This document shows positions 21,999-33,714 of a stretch of 64,000 bases of DNA, piece after piece. The notes beneath the pieces were generated by a model. The model did not search any database and was not told where the DNA came from. It saw nothing but the letters and a program-made list of their open reading frames with translations. Source of the stretch: Ampullaceana balthica (Eukaryota; Mollusca; Gastropoda; Lymnaeidae). The stretch covers positions 527,320 to 591,319 of the forward strand of contig CALYLW010000286.1 in the NCBI GenBank assembly GCA_944989445.1, given 5' to 3'. Position 1 is the first letter of the stretch; each line of letters opens with the position of its first letter. A program made the translations under genes and the position numbers.

Positions 21999-22152
21999 CT
22001 TGGAGTTCAGATGTACTTGAAAGTTTAAAAGGGATAAAAAGTTTGTATATTATTTGAAAGGAAGACTCTAGAAAAATAAGATTTAAAAAATGTTGATAAC
22101 TACTAACCCCAAAATTAAGCATTGAAAATCACTATAATCAAGATTTGAACTA
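21999..22152 (-). promoter_or_regulatory. 5' flank of CRTAC1, no confident promoter
   Basis: AT-rich sequence upstream of the start codon. On the minus strand there is an ATATACAAAC string about 60 bp before the ATG that could be TATA-like, but a spliced 5' UTR is equally possible. A hint only. Confidence 0.25.
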
Positions 22153-22680
22153 AGGCAGAGGTGGGCAAACTAGGAAAGGAGAGGGTGGGTGTATACGCTA
22201 TATAAGCTCTTACTATTCTCTCCTTACTATTTCTACTACTGGACTAATTGGATTTCACCGCAGCTAGGTTTTTTTAATTCTTTCGTTATATTTGTTTTAT
22301 TTGTGTACTATTTGTTCGTTGAGGAAGGCTCTGTGCCGAAACGTTCACTGTTTTGTTATGTCCTGTCAGGCTAACTCATACCCAGTTTATCTGTTATACA
22401 TTTACTAATTTAAAAGCCTGGTTGCAGTCTCACCCCATTTTGTATTTTAAAATAGTTTCTTAATTTCTTTTACTTTTTTATCTGGCTTTTCTTTTCTTAA
22501 AATTTATATAATGCTATTTATATTAGAAGTTAATAAACAACAAGGAATTTTGCCCCCCCCCTAACAATATGCCGCTCAGAGCATTCGATTGGCTCATGTT
22601 TCAAATTAATAGGGTACAGTAGTTTTGCTTTCACAACAGGAGTCGCTATCAAATTTTAAGAATCAATTAAGTTACCACTA
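22153..22680. other. Repeat-derived sequence with a PLE/hammerhead-like hairpin motif
   Basis: Begins GCAGAGGTGGGCAAACT, a style of hAT end. It contains at 22319-22343 the string TTGAGGAAGGCTCTGTGCCG followed by AAACG: a GGC/GCC hairpin framed by a CUGANGA-like and a GAAA element. No coding sequence recognised; the short frame here is not convincing. Confidence 0.4.
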
Positions 22681-22682
22681 CA

Positions 22683-24000
22683 TCGACACTGTGTCACATT
22701 CTCACACTACTTAAGTTACCACCACATCAGTGACATATTCTCACACTACTTAAGTTACCATCACATCAGTGTCATATTCTCACAGTACTTAAGTTACCAC
22801 CACATCAGTGTCACATTCTCACAGTACTTAAGTTACCACCACATCAGTGTCATATTCTCACACTACTTAAGTTACCACCACATCAGTGTCATATTCTCAC
22901 AGTACTTAGGTTACCACCACATCAGTGTCATATTCTCACAGTACTTAGGTTACCACCACATCAGTGTCATATTCTCACAGTACTTAGGTTACCACCACAT
23001 CAGTGTCACATTCTCACAGTACTTAGGTTACCACCACATCAGTGTCACATTCTCACAGTACTTAGGTTACCACCACATCAGTGTCACATTCTCACAGTAC
23101 TTAGGTTACCACCACATCAGTGTCACATTCTCACACTACTTAAGTTACCACCACATCAGTGTCACATTCTCACAGTAATTAAGTTACCACCACATCAGTG
23201 TCACATTCTCACACTACTTAAGTTACCACCACATCAGTGTCATATTCTCACAGTACTTAAGTTACCACCACATCAGTGTCACATTCTCACAGTTCTTAAG
23301 TTACCACCACATCAGTGTCACATTCTCACAGTACTTAAGTTACCACCACATCAGTGTCACATTCTCACAGTACTTAAGTTACCACCACATCAGTGTCACA
23401 TTCTCACAGTACTTAGGTTACCACCACATCAGTGTCACATTCTCACACTACTTAAGTTACCACCACATCAGTGTCACATTCTCACAGTACTTAAGTTACC
23501 ACCACATCAGTGTCACATTCTCACACTACTTAAGTTACCACCACATCAGTGTCACATTCTCACAGTACTTAAGTTACCACCACATCAGTGTCACATTCTC
23601 ACACTACTTAAGTTACCACCACATCAGTGTCATATTCTCACAGTACTTAGGTTACCACCACATCAGTGTCACATTCTCACAGTACTTAGGTTACCACCAC
23701 ATCAGTGTCATATTCTCACACTACTTAGGTTACCACCACATCAGTGTCACATTCTCACACTACTTAGGTTACCACCACATCAGTGTCACATTCTCACAGT
23801 ACTTAGGTTACCACCACATCAGTGTCACATTCTCACAGTACTTAAGTTACCACCACATCAGTGTCATATTCTCACACTACTTAAGTTACCACCACATCAG
23901 TGTCATATTCTCACACTACTTAAGTTACCACCACATCAGTGTCATATTCTCACACTACTTAAGTTACCACCACATCAGTGTCATATTCTCACACGACTTA
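22683..24000. repeat. 39 bp minisatellite, about 33 copies
   Basis: Units contain AAGTTACCACCACATCAGTG, with three variable positions (AAG/AGG, CACATT/CATATT, CAGTAC/CACTAC) that co-vary in blocks. Confidence 0.96.
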
Positions 24001-24110
24001 AGCCTCTGGTTTTCAGTACATTAGCACAGTGGTCCCCAACCCTTTTATCGCCGCGGACCGGTTACAGTTTGAAAATTTTACAGAGGCCGACCCAGTTGGG
24101 GGGTATCTAG

Positions 24111-26632
24111 TAGGGGTCTACCGATATGCCTTTTTGCCGATATTGCCGATACCAATATTAGCGATATTTTTTTTGCCGATATGAGTATTTGTTCGGACAA
24201 AAACCAGCGGTAATATTTAATGACGTCATTCTTAAATTTATCACTCGTAATTACTTATCTTTTATATTACGGGACTACCGATATGCATTTTTGCCGATAT
24301 TACCGATATTTTTTCCGATATGAGTGCAGATAGGGTATTTGTTAGGACAATAACCAGCGGTCATATTTGATGACATCATTCTTAAATTTATCACTCGTAA
24401 TTATTTATCTTTTATATTAGGGGACTACCGATATGCATTTTCGCCGATATTACCTATATTTTTTTCTGATATGACTAATGTGAGTGCCGATATGAGTATT
24501 TGTTAGGACAAAATAACAGCAGTCATATTTGATGACGGTATTCTTAAATTTATCACCCGTAATTATTTATATTTTATAATTAAAGGGTCTACCGATATCC
24601 AGTTTTGCCGATATTACTGTTTTTTTTCTCCCCGAAACGAAGTTTCCGATGTGTTTACAAGTTCCATATCATGACCTACCTAGGACTCATAACAAAACGA
24701 ACTGTCCTTTATAAAATTGTACAAGCAAAATTAGGAAGTCCTTTTGAAACTTCAACCTTGACTCATAATTATTAATTCTAACCAATAGTTTAATGGCTTT
24801 TGCACACGGCCACCTTTTATGAATGAAACAATGAGAACAAAGTAATAGTAATAAGTGAAAATGAGGTTGAAGGTTGAATGGTTGCCAATGACAGCAAGTC
24901 TGCACACGGTACATTTTGTTATTCCATACGAAACGAAATGTTTTAGACATCTGCGATTCTGTGTGCATCTTTGCTGTTAGTATTAGAGCAATTACGTGAA
25001 CATAATGTTTACATGTTATACATTTATTAGAGCAATTACGGTATACTTGGCATCGGCACTATTTACACAGTATTTCTGAGTATACGAAAATCGGCCGATA
25101 CCTAAACAATATCACAGCACATGGCACAGTATCATGGCTGCACATATTAATTAGGGGTCTACCGATATGCCTTTTTGCCGATATTGCCGATACCGATATT
25201 ACCGATATTTTTTTTGCCGATATGAGTGCCGATATGAGTATTTGTTAGGACAAAAACCAGCGGTCATATTTGATGACGTCATTCTTAAATTTATCACTCC
25301 TAATTATTTATCTTTTATATTAGGGGACTACCGATATGCGCATTTATGCATTTTCGCCGATATTACCGATATTTTTTTTTCCGATATGAATATTTGTTAG
25401 GACAAAAAACCAGCGGTCTTATTTGATGACATCATTCTTAAATTTATCACTCCTAATTATTTATATTTTATATTATGGGGTCTACCGATAAGCATTTTTG
25501 CCGATATTACCGATATTTTTTTCCGATATGAGTATTTGTTAGGACAAAAATAACAGCGGTCATATTTGATGACGTCATTCTTAAATTTATCACTCGTAAT
25601 TATTTATATCTTATAATTAAGGGGTCTACCGATATCCAGTTTTGCCGAAATTACCGATTTTTTTTCCCGAAACGAAGTTTCCGATGTGTTTACAAGTTCC
25701 AGATCACGACCTACATGGGACTCATAACAAAACGAACCGTCCTTTATAAAAATGTACAAGCATATTAGGTACTCCTTTTGAAACTTCAACCTTGACTCAT
25801 AATTATTAATTCTAACCAATAGTTTAATGGCTTTTGCACACGGCCACCTTTTATGAATGAAACAATGAGAACAAAGCAATAGTAATAGAATGAAAATGAG
25901 GCTGAAGGTTGAATGGTTGCCAATGACAACAAGTCTTCACATGGTACATTTTGTTATTCCATACGAAACGAAATGTTTTAGACATCTGTGATTCTGCGTG
26001 CATCTTTGCTATTAGAGCAATTACGTGAACATAATGTTTACATGTTATACATTTATTAGAGCAATTACGGTATATTTGGCATCGGCACTATTTACACAGT
26101 ATTTCTGAGTATACGAAAATCGGCCGATACCTAAACAATATCAAAGCACATGGCACACTGTATCGTGGCTGCACATATTAATACTAGGACTCTTTTGACT
26201 ATTTCAATACCGGTATCGGGGTCGATATATTAATTTGTCGAGATATTGTAAATCTAAATGATAGTTTTTTTTGTTTCCATTTTTTTGGGGGGTCAAAATG
26301 TCACTTTTTATGAAATATCGGTGACGTCAATATCGGGACCTTTACATGCTACCGATACTGATATTGCCGATATCCAGATATCGGTGCCGATATATCGGCC
26401 AGCCGATATATCGGTAGACCCCTAATATTAATACTAGGACTCTTTTGACTATTTCAATACCGGTATCGGGGTCGATATATTAATTTGTCGAGATATTGTA
26501 AATCTAAATGATAGGTTTTTTTTTGTTTCCGTTTTTTTTTGGGGGTCAAAATGTCACTTATTATGAAATATCGGTGACGTCAATATCGGGACCTTTACAT
26601 GCTACTGATACCGATATATCGGTAGACCCCTA
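24111..26632. mobile_element. GATATCGG-ended hAT-type element, outer copy, interrupted by a copy of itself
   Basis: Starts TAGGGGTC, ends GACCCCTA, flanked by a perfect 8 bp duplication GTATCTAG (24103-24110 and 26633-26640). Contains at 24968-24687 (minus) the same conserved frame as the 13708-14834 copy, shortened. A complete second copy is inserted at 25152-26424. Confidence 0.9.
25152..26424. mobile_element. GATATCGG-ended hAT-type element, inner nested copy
   Basis: 1273 bp with intact TAGGGGTC/GACCCCTA ends and a perfect 8 bp duplication ATATTAAT (25144-25151 and 26425-26432). Inserted into the outer copy, so the family moved at least twice. The conserved internal frame is at 25879-25604 (minus). 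Confidence 0.92.
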
Positions 26633-26894
26633 GTATCTAGTATTGTTTTGATTTTAATTTAATTGTATTTTTCCAACCCTTCAAACTAAATGCAGTTACA
26701 CCATATAATGAATATAAAGTTATTTAACATTTTAAATCACTAGAGTCCTAAATCAGTGAGAACCCTTGAGCTTGTTCTTCTGCAAAGAGAAGGTTCTATC
26801 TGTGGGAAATAGGAGACAATGGCACCCAAAATATTTTGCTTATTTTCAGTTGTTTTTTGTTGCTTCGGTTGCCGTCACTGCTGAAAACCTGTCT

Positions 26895-27275
26895 TCAATC
26901 AGATAAAATGTTGAAAATGGCAATAAGGATTTCAGAACAGTGGGAAAGTTGTTGACTCAGACATAGTTTTTTAAGACTGTTGTCATTTGCAGTCTCCAGC
27001 GGTTTGATCTTCTTTTTGCACAGACATACTAGATTCGCCTGGTTTGTTAACAAATGGCTCACAGATCCATAGCCACCAGTTTGTTGGTCTTTACTGGCTG
27101 TGAAGTAGCCCTCAAACTCTTTTGAAAGCAAAAACAGGTCATCGTGCACTAATTGGGATAATAAACTGTCAGGCTTAGACAAGCCTAAAATCCCAGCTAA
27201 TATTTGAAGCAAATCCAAATGTCTCAGATCACGTGCTTTAAATTCGGTTACTTTTTCTGTCAACTTGAATGACAA
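26895..27275 (-). pseudogene. hAT transposase C-terminal fragment (copy 2)
   Basis: 126 codons with LTEKVTEFKARDLRHLDLLQ and FEGYFTASK, typical of the region after the catalytic core in ZBED-like hAT proteins. A broken continuation lies upstream at about 27300-27700. Confidence 0.65.
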
Positions 27276-27819
27276 AAGTTGTAATTTCCCCTAAAGGAAC
27301 AGATTATAGTTCCTTGAGCTGGCTGAATATGTCACACAGGTAAGCCAGTTTTGCGACCCATGTGCTGCCGCCGCTGACTTCTTTTCTAATATAAATCTTT
27401 GCAATGGCTCTCGTTATTCTAATATTATGGTAAGCAATGTTCCTCAGGATTACCATCTTTTTACTGCTACAAGAGAAGACAACTGTGCACTGCTTTCATT
27501 TAATCACATAGCTGTTCAAACAACCGCGAGTAAGCCATGGGGTAAATAAGTTAATGACATCAATCATGCACTTAAATTCCAGTGAGATTTTTCAGCCAGC
27601 CTGTATTTCCCTGTGAATGACACAATGCGTAGATTCACTCTCAGGTGCAACCTCCTATCTTAACAGTTAAACCAGTCAGTCTTCCGGTCATGGCAGCAGC
27701 TCCGTTTGTGCATGTTCCAAAACAAAAGGACCATGTTAGTTATCTTGATATAAAATCATTGCATCCAGTGACTTGAATTGTTCTGTTCCTGTAGTGTTAG
27801 TTGGCAAAGATGGTGCACA

Positions 27820-30396
27820 CAGTGGCGTCACTAGGGGGGGCGAGGGGGGCGGGCCGCCCCGGGTGACACCCATCAGGGGGGTGACACCCGAGCCTAAACT
27901 TTTAATGTGTCCGATTTTATGTCAGAAAAAAAATGAAAACACATTTTTTTCATCTAGAAAGAAATTAAGAAATACAAAGAAATAAGTTAAACGCGAAAAC
28001 TTTTTATTAAAAATATCAGTTAACTTGCAATACTAAAACAGTCCCAACACACAAACAACATTAAAACAAATTAGGAAGAAAAGAAAAGAAACGTCGCAGC
28101 TGAGAGATCTTTAAAAAAAAGCTGGACATGAAAGAGGCAGTGTCTTATGTTTTAAAAGATATAAAGCTATTTGGGCTTTGACACACCGACACCATGGATG
28201 AATCCCACCTCACGACTCTCCCCCACCACATTGGGGTGTGGAAGGGATAAGTTTTCTACAAAAAAAATAAAATAATCAAAAGATGGGTTTTCTTTGTTGA
28301 TGTTTTTTCTAGACGAAAATTATGAATTCAATGTCTTTGAGTTGATATTTTGTTTTATATATATTTATTAAAGGCGTGATATGCATGTTTATATACAGGT
28401 AGTCCCCCGGTTACGACGGTCCCATCCCGACTTACGCTGTTTCGTGGTTACGAACGCTCCTCCCATAAAGAAAAATATTACGCGTTATTCCGTATTTTTT
28501 ATAACTATTTTTTTCATGGGGTAACGAATTGTTTTCTCTAGTTGAAATAAAACAAAATATTGAAAAATATGTAATATTATTATTTGAACCTACAACTTTC
28601 GTTTGTGAATTGTTCTCATGGTGAAGTTATCAATCAAGTCAGTAAAGCTAAGAAAGCTTACAAGTAAGTTCCTTTTCAATGCTCATTAGAGAGAGCATAT
28701 TCAGTCTTTGTACTAACTCATTTTATATTCTTTTCAACTTTGAAAAGGATTGCTCTCAGTTGCAGTTTGATGTCATCATTGAGAGATAGATGAGAAGTGC
28801 GATGTGTACATTTGTAAAGAGCTGTGTGAAATTTAGCTCATTCAAAAGCAGCAAAATGTTTAGCTCTATGCACGTGTTTTGAGTTTGGCATTGGGGTACT
28901 TCCTTTCCTTACCCTGAGCCTGGACAATAACTTTTTTAAAGAGTTTTGGGAATTGGACTAATTCTGAAGGTAAGCAGTTTTCGAAATCACTTGAATATTC
29001 TTCCATTATCTTGGCTGCTGCCCATCGGCTGGCGAAATGGCTGAGCTCAGATAGGTTTGTAAGAAAGCCAAATTTCTCATGGATGTCTTTATATGGGCCT
29101 AACCGATGTTGTAGGGCTCAAGAAAGTTTGTCAATGATTACCAGAAATACCTCTACCTTGAAAACTTTTGTCTCGGGGAGAATACTGTTTTGGTGATGTC
29201 CCTTTATCAAACTGACGCCCTTTTTTTTCTCTTTTTTTTGTTGATAGCATTGAAGATTGTTCATACTCTTTTTTACCACGGACTTGTCCTTTCCTCTGTC
29301 TTCATAGGAATCAAATTAAGAATGCTGTCTTTTGACAAACTCAATGAGAGACTTCCTTTCTAAAATTGTTTCCCGAATTTCCAGTGAAATAGCGACTTCC
29401 AGTTGTTCAAGTTCCTTTAGAAATCCTGCTTTAAGTAGACAGTCACGTGGCTGATTTTCGTTTGTTGCTAATTCTTCCAGTGCTGCGATATACGCATGGT
29501 ATAAGTTATTAACAGACCTTACTGCATCATGTCATGCTGACCATCTTTTGTCACACAAGGCTTTGTTAACATGTATCAATTTCATGTGTTTTTAAAGTAC
29601 CTGTCAACGATGAGTAGATGCAACAAGCCGGGTATAAAGATTTTGCAGAAGACAAAAAATCTGACTGCATCAGGACAACCTGCTGCACTTTTCCCAACCA
29701 AATTAAGGGAATGAGCTGTGCACGGCACATAATGAGCAACACTGCACTTCTCACGAAGAATAGCCTAGTTTCCGTTATACTTCCTACTCATATTTGCAGC
29801 TTTGCCGTATGAATGTCCAAGGCATTTTCAGGGATTCATACAAACATTTGCCTGCATCTTTATAATACACTATAATAAGTTTGGAGTACCTTAAATTATT
29901 GGTGGCCCCTGGCTTTAGCCCGTTCAGCACCCCCCTTTTAATCCGTAATAGGGTGTGGGGGTCACGCATCGGTGACGATGTGTGACGAGGGGGTGGGGTT
30001 AAAAAATGTGACGTCACATAAAAAAACGCGCAACTTTAAATAAAAGTTCCACTTAAATATTTGATTGTTTACCATTTATTTAATGACGTTTTCGATGGCT
30101 TCACGCGTGTTACGACATCAGAGTGTAGACGTACCCTTAATACATATTTAAATGACAAAAAATAATTTGCAACATGCTAATTTTTATTTAGAAAATACAG
30201 CTTTGGGGGGGGGGTGTCTAAGCCTTGTGACGTAAAACGTGAAAAAGGGGGTGGGAGTATAAGTATGAAGCTAGGGGAGGGTGGGGTAAAAATCGGCATC
30301 CTCACGTGACGTCATTTATGGACGGCCCATTCAGTCGTGAAGGGGTGACACCATGAGCTACCGCCCCGGGTGACACCAACCCTAGTGACGCCTCTG
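27820..30396 (-). mobile_element. hAT transposon (ZMYM1/TTF-type), nested in hAT copy 2
   Basis: Ends CAGTGGCGTCACTAGGG and CCCTAGTGACGCCTCTG form a 17 bp inverted repeat with one mismatch, flanked by a perfect 8 bp duplication GGTGCACA (27812-27819 and 30397-30404). The minus strand holds a decayed transposase. LCDKRWSA then a stop then HDAVRSVNNLYHAYIAALEE lies at about 29560-29450. LEVAISLEIRETILERKSLI follows, then VFLVIIDKLS and PYKDIHEKFGFL at about 29150-29050. These match the C-terminal region of zinc-finger MYM-type-1-like hAT proteins. Multiple stops make it inactive. Confidence 0.88.
28395..28500. mobile_element. Possible DNA-transposon end (GTAGTCCCCCGGTTACGACG)
   Basis: Resembles a widespread animal hAT terminal sequence with GGTTACGA/TTACGAACG motifs. 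Only one end is recognised, so this may be a fragment inside the larger element. Confidence 0.35.
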
Positions 30397-31149
30397 GGTG
30401 CACATGAATCATCATGCACATCCTTCTGTTAAAGATATCGCATTTAAACAAATGGTATTGCTTTGTTATAGATATCTATAGAGTGTGTATCATATTGATA
30501 AATCAATCCTCAATTGTGCCTCAATTTATTCAGCTATTTCCGTAATGCTTCAAGTCACAGTGCTAGCCGAACAAAGGCACATGTGTTATATTTTAAATAA
30601 CAGCCTCTCCTAAACTTTCATGGCAAATGTCTTCAGTGGAGGGCAAAATTAAGTCTTCGTCGATAGAGAATTGCTTTTCGTGTTCAGTTTTTATTTTTTT
30701 AAATTTATATTTCAAAATATTCCAAGGATTTGTATTTAGAAAGTCTTACAATCCCGAGCAAAATACACCTGAGCAAAAAAAGGAAATAATTTAATGTTTC
30801 TTGGTGGCCCGGTACCATTTGCTCCACGGACCAGTACTGGTCCGTAGCCCGGGGACCAGTGCATCAGTATATGCATCAGAAAAATATATATCCATTTAGG
30901 ATTTTGAAGTTTTGGCAGTTGAAACGTTCCCATGTTTAATTTCATATATTAATTTTTTATTTCGCTTTTCTTTTATTTCAGCTCCATCTTAAAATTTTTC
31001 ATTATTAGAAACCAATTAACAACTAGGCATTTGCCACCCTTGTTCTCGCTACGCCAATGAAGAAGACTTAGCAGCGTAAACCAAACACAACTTAGAAAAG
31101 AAGTCAGAACTCAGGTAATTATTGCTCCTCCTTTTACTATAGTCAATAC

Positions 31150-31353
31150 CAGCGGTTACCAACTTGTGGGTCGCGACCCCCAAAGTTGTTGCCAACTGCA
31201 AACTGTCGACTAAAAAAATATTCATTATAATGCAAATTTGCTCTATTTTGTAAAAACTTTGTTGAAAATGATTTATTTAAATTTCAAGGAGGTCGCGGGT
31301 CACGTGGCTTTCATTTGTACAGATCGCCACCCAAAAAAGGTTGGGAACCACTG
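31150..31353. mobile_element. 204 bp hAT MITE
   Basis: Ends CAGCGGTTACCAACTTGTGG and AAAAGGTTGGGAACCACTG are inverted repeats. Flanks GTCAATAC and GTCTATAC match at 7 of 8 bases. Too short to code; non-autonomous. Confidence 0.85.
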
Positions 31354-31361
31354 GTCTATAC

Positions 31362-32110
31362 TATGACAATCTATGTCACTGTGTAACTGTGTGTATGTTG
31401 CTACATTGCTACACTATATTTGTCAATATTTAAATAATTTGATCATATTGTATAGGCAAATAGCAGAAAAATACTCCTTTGATCTCATTGCCTTAATTTA
31501 TTAATGATTACTGTGTTTTCTAAAAAAAATAATAATAATAGAATATTAATATGTATTAATGTATTAAATTAATTACGTAATTTTTGTAAATGAATGAATT
31601 CAGAATGCATTCGCGTTAACACTGACACTAGCTATGCTACCATGCTTGTTGCGGTCTGATGTTCAAAAACGCTAACAAACACATTAAATATTTGATTATT
31701 TTGATGATTAGTTGAGTATAAGCTAATGAAATTAAATATTAATTAAGTGTCGTTTGTCGGTGGCGGCAAGATCAAACTGAATCAAAGATAAGGACCTTTT
31801 ATTATTTTAAAGAATAAACTTCATTTAAATACTTTTAAATAGGTCCTACACTCCATGTAAAATTTGAAATAAGCTACTTAGAAGCTAAATAACAATGCAT
31901 ACTTACAACTAATCTTGTAGACGTAGCTATGGCTTTAAACTTACATAAAGTGGTGAGTAACTCTTACACTTCTTGAGCTTCAGCCAGGCCCGGTCATGGT
32001 CAACGTGTATGCTTGTATAATAGTTCTATTTTTAGACTTGAATATTTACCAATATTATCGGGGAGACAACTGCTGGAATATGATAAAAATAATATTACAT
32101 GTTAATCTCC
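31362..32110. other. AT-rich single-copy sequence, no gene seen
   Basis: No convincing exon, repeat or mobile element between the MITE and the 36 bp array. Confidence 0.5.
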
Positions 32111-32119
32111 CCTTTGCTT

Positions 32120-33700
32120 TTTATGTATGTTACATTGACTATAATTGGATTGATATGAATGTATGTTACATGAACTTTGATTGGACTGAGATGGGTGTAT
32201 GTTACATTGACTATGATTGGACTGAGATGGGTGTATGTTACATTGACTATGATTGGACTGAGATGGGTGTATGTTACATTGACTATGATTGGACTGAGAT
32301 GGGTGTATGTTACATTGACTATGATTGGATTGAGATGGGTGTATGTTACATTGACTATGATTGGACTGAGATGGGTGTATGTTACATTGACTATGATTGG
32401 ATTGAGATGGGTGTATGTTACATTGACTATGATTGGACTGAGATGGGTGTATGTTACATTGACTATGATTGGACTGAGATGGGTGTATGTTACATTTGGA
32501 TTGAGATGGGTGTATGTTACATTGACTATGATTGGATTGAGATGGGTGTATGTTACATTGACTATGATTGGACTGAGATGGGTGTATGTTACATTGACTA
32601 TGATTGGACTGAGATGGGTGTATGTTACATTGACTATGATTGGATTGAGATGGGTGTATGTTACATTTGGATTGAGATGGGTGTATGTTACATTGACTAT
32701 GATTGGACTGAGATGGGTGTATGTTACATTGACTATGATTGGATTGAGATGGGTGTATGTTACATTGACTATGATTGGACTGAGATGGGTGTATGTTACA
32801 TTGACTATGATTGGACTGAGATGGGTGTATGTTACATTGACTATGATTGGACTGAGATGGGTGTATGTTACATTTGGATTGAGATGGGTGTATGTTACAT
32901 TGACTATGATTGGATTGAGATGGGTGTATGTTACATTGACTATGATTGGATTGAGATGGGTGTATGTGACATTGACTATGATTGGACTGAGATGGGTGTA
33001 TGTTACATTGACTATGATTGGACTGAGATGGGTGTATGTTACATTTGGATTGAGATGGGTGTATGTTACATTGACTATGATTGGACTGAGATGGGTGTAT
33101 GTTACATTGACTATGATTGGACTGAGATGGGTGTATGTTACATTGACTATGATTGGACTGAGATGGGTGTATGTTACATTGACTATGATTGGACTGAGAT
33201 GGGTGTATGTTACATTGACTATGATTGGATTGAGATGGGTGTATGTTACATTGACTATGATTGGATTGAGATGGGTGTATGTTACATTGACTATGATTGG
33301 ATTGAGATGGGTGTATGTTACATTGACTATGATTGGATTGAGATGGGTGTATGTTACATTGACTATGATTGGACTGAGATGGGTGTATGTTACATTGACT
33401 ATGATTGGACTGAGATGGGTTGTATGTTACATCGACTATGATTGGACTGAGATGGGTGTATGTTACATTGACTATGATTGGATTGAGATGGGTGTATGTT
33501 ACATTGACTATGATTGGATTGAGATGGGTGTATGTTACATTGACTATGATTGGATTGAGATGGGTGTATGTGACATTGACTATGATTGGACTGAGATGGG
33601 TGTATGTTACATAGACTATCATTGGACTGAAATGGGTGTATGTTACATTTGGATTGAGATGGGTGTATGTTACATTTGTATTGAGATGGGTGTATGACAG
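32120..33700. repeat. 36 bp minisatellite with 24 bp deletion variant, about 44 copies
   Basis: Units contain GAGATGGGTGTATGTTACAT. Most are 36 bp; a shortened 24 bp unit lacking GACTATGATTG-type sequence recurs at irregular intervals. The unit lengths are multiples of three and stop-free in several frames of both strands, which creates overlapping pseudo-frames of about 480-506 codons. Confidence 0.96.
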
Positions 33701-33714
33701 GGTTGCTGTTCCTA

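Larger units (their letters stand above)
24027..30861 (-). mobile_element. hAT transposon (ZBED type), copy 2, host of three further insertions
   Basis: Left end CAGTGGTCCCCAACCCTTTT, right end GGGGACCAGTG. Flanks CATTAGCA and CATCAGTA match at 6 of 8 positions. Transposase relics on the minus strand match copy 1 (12086-13655) in order: RNase H-core remnants at about 30480-30640, and C-terminal remnants at 27275-26895 and 27300-27700. It has been split by elements at 24111-26632 (itself nested) and 27820-30396. Heavily decayed. Confidence 0.8.

Noticed and set aside
22189..22374. 61-codon frame before CRTAC1 as a small gene
   Set aside because: It overlaps the hairpin-containing repeat and has no supporting motif.
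29920..30340. G-rich segment with GTGACGTCA motifs as a separate MITE inside the ZMYM-like hAT
   Set aside because: One end (GGGCCGTCCATAAATGACGT on the minus strand) looks like a transposon end, but no matching left end or target duplication could be found.
31996..33697. Overlapping frames of 481-506 codons on both strands
   Set aside because: Product of a stop-free 36 bp tandem repeat. No start context, flanking exon or non-repeat protein sequence supports coding.
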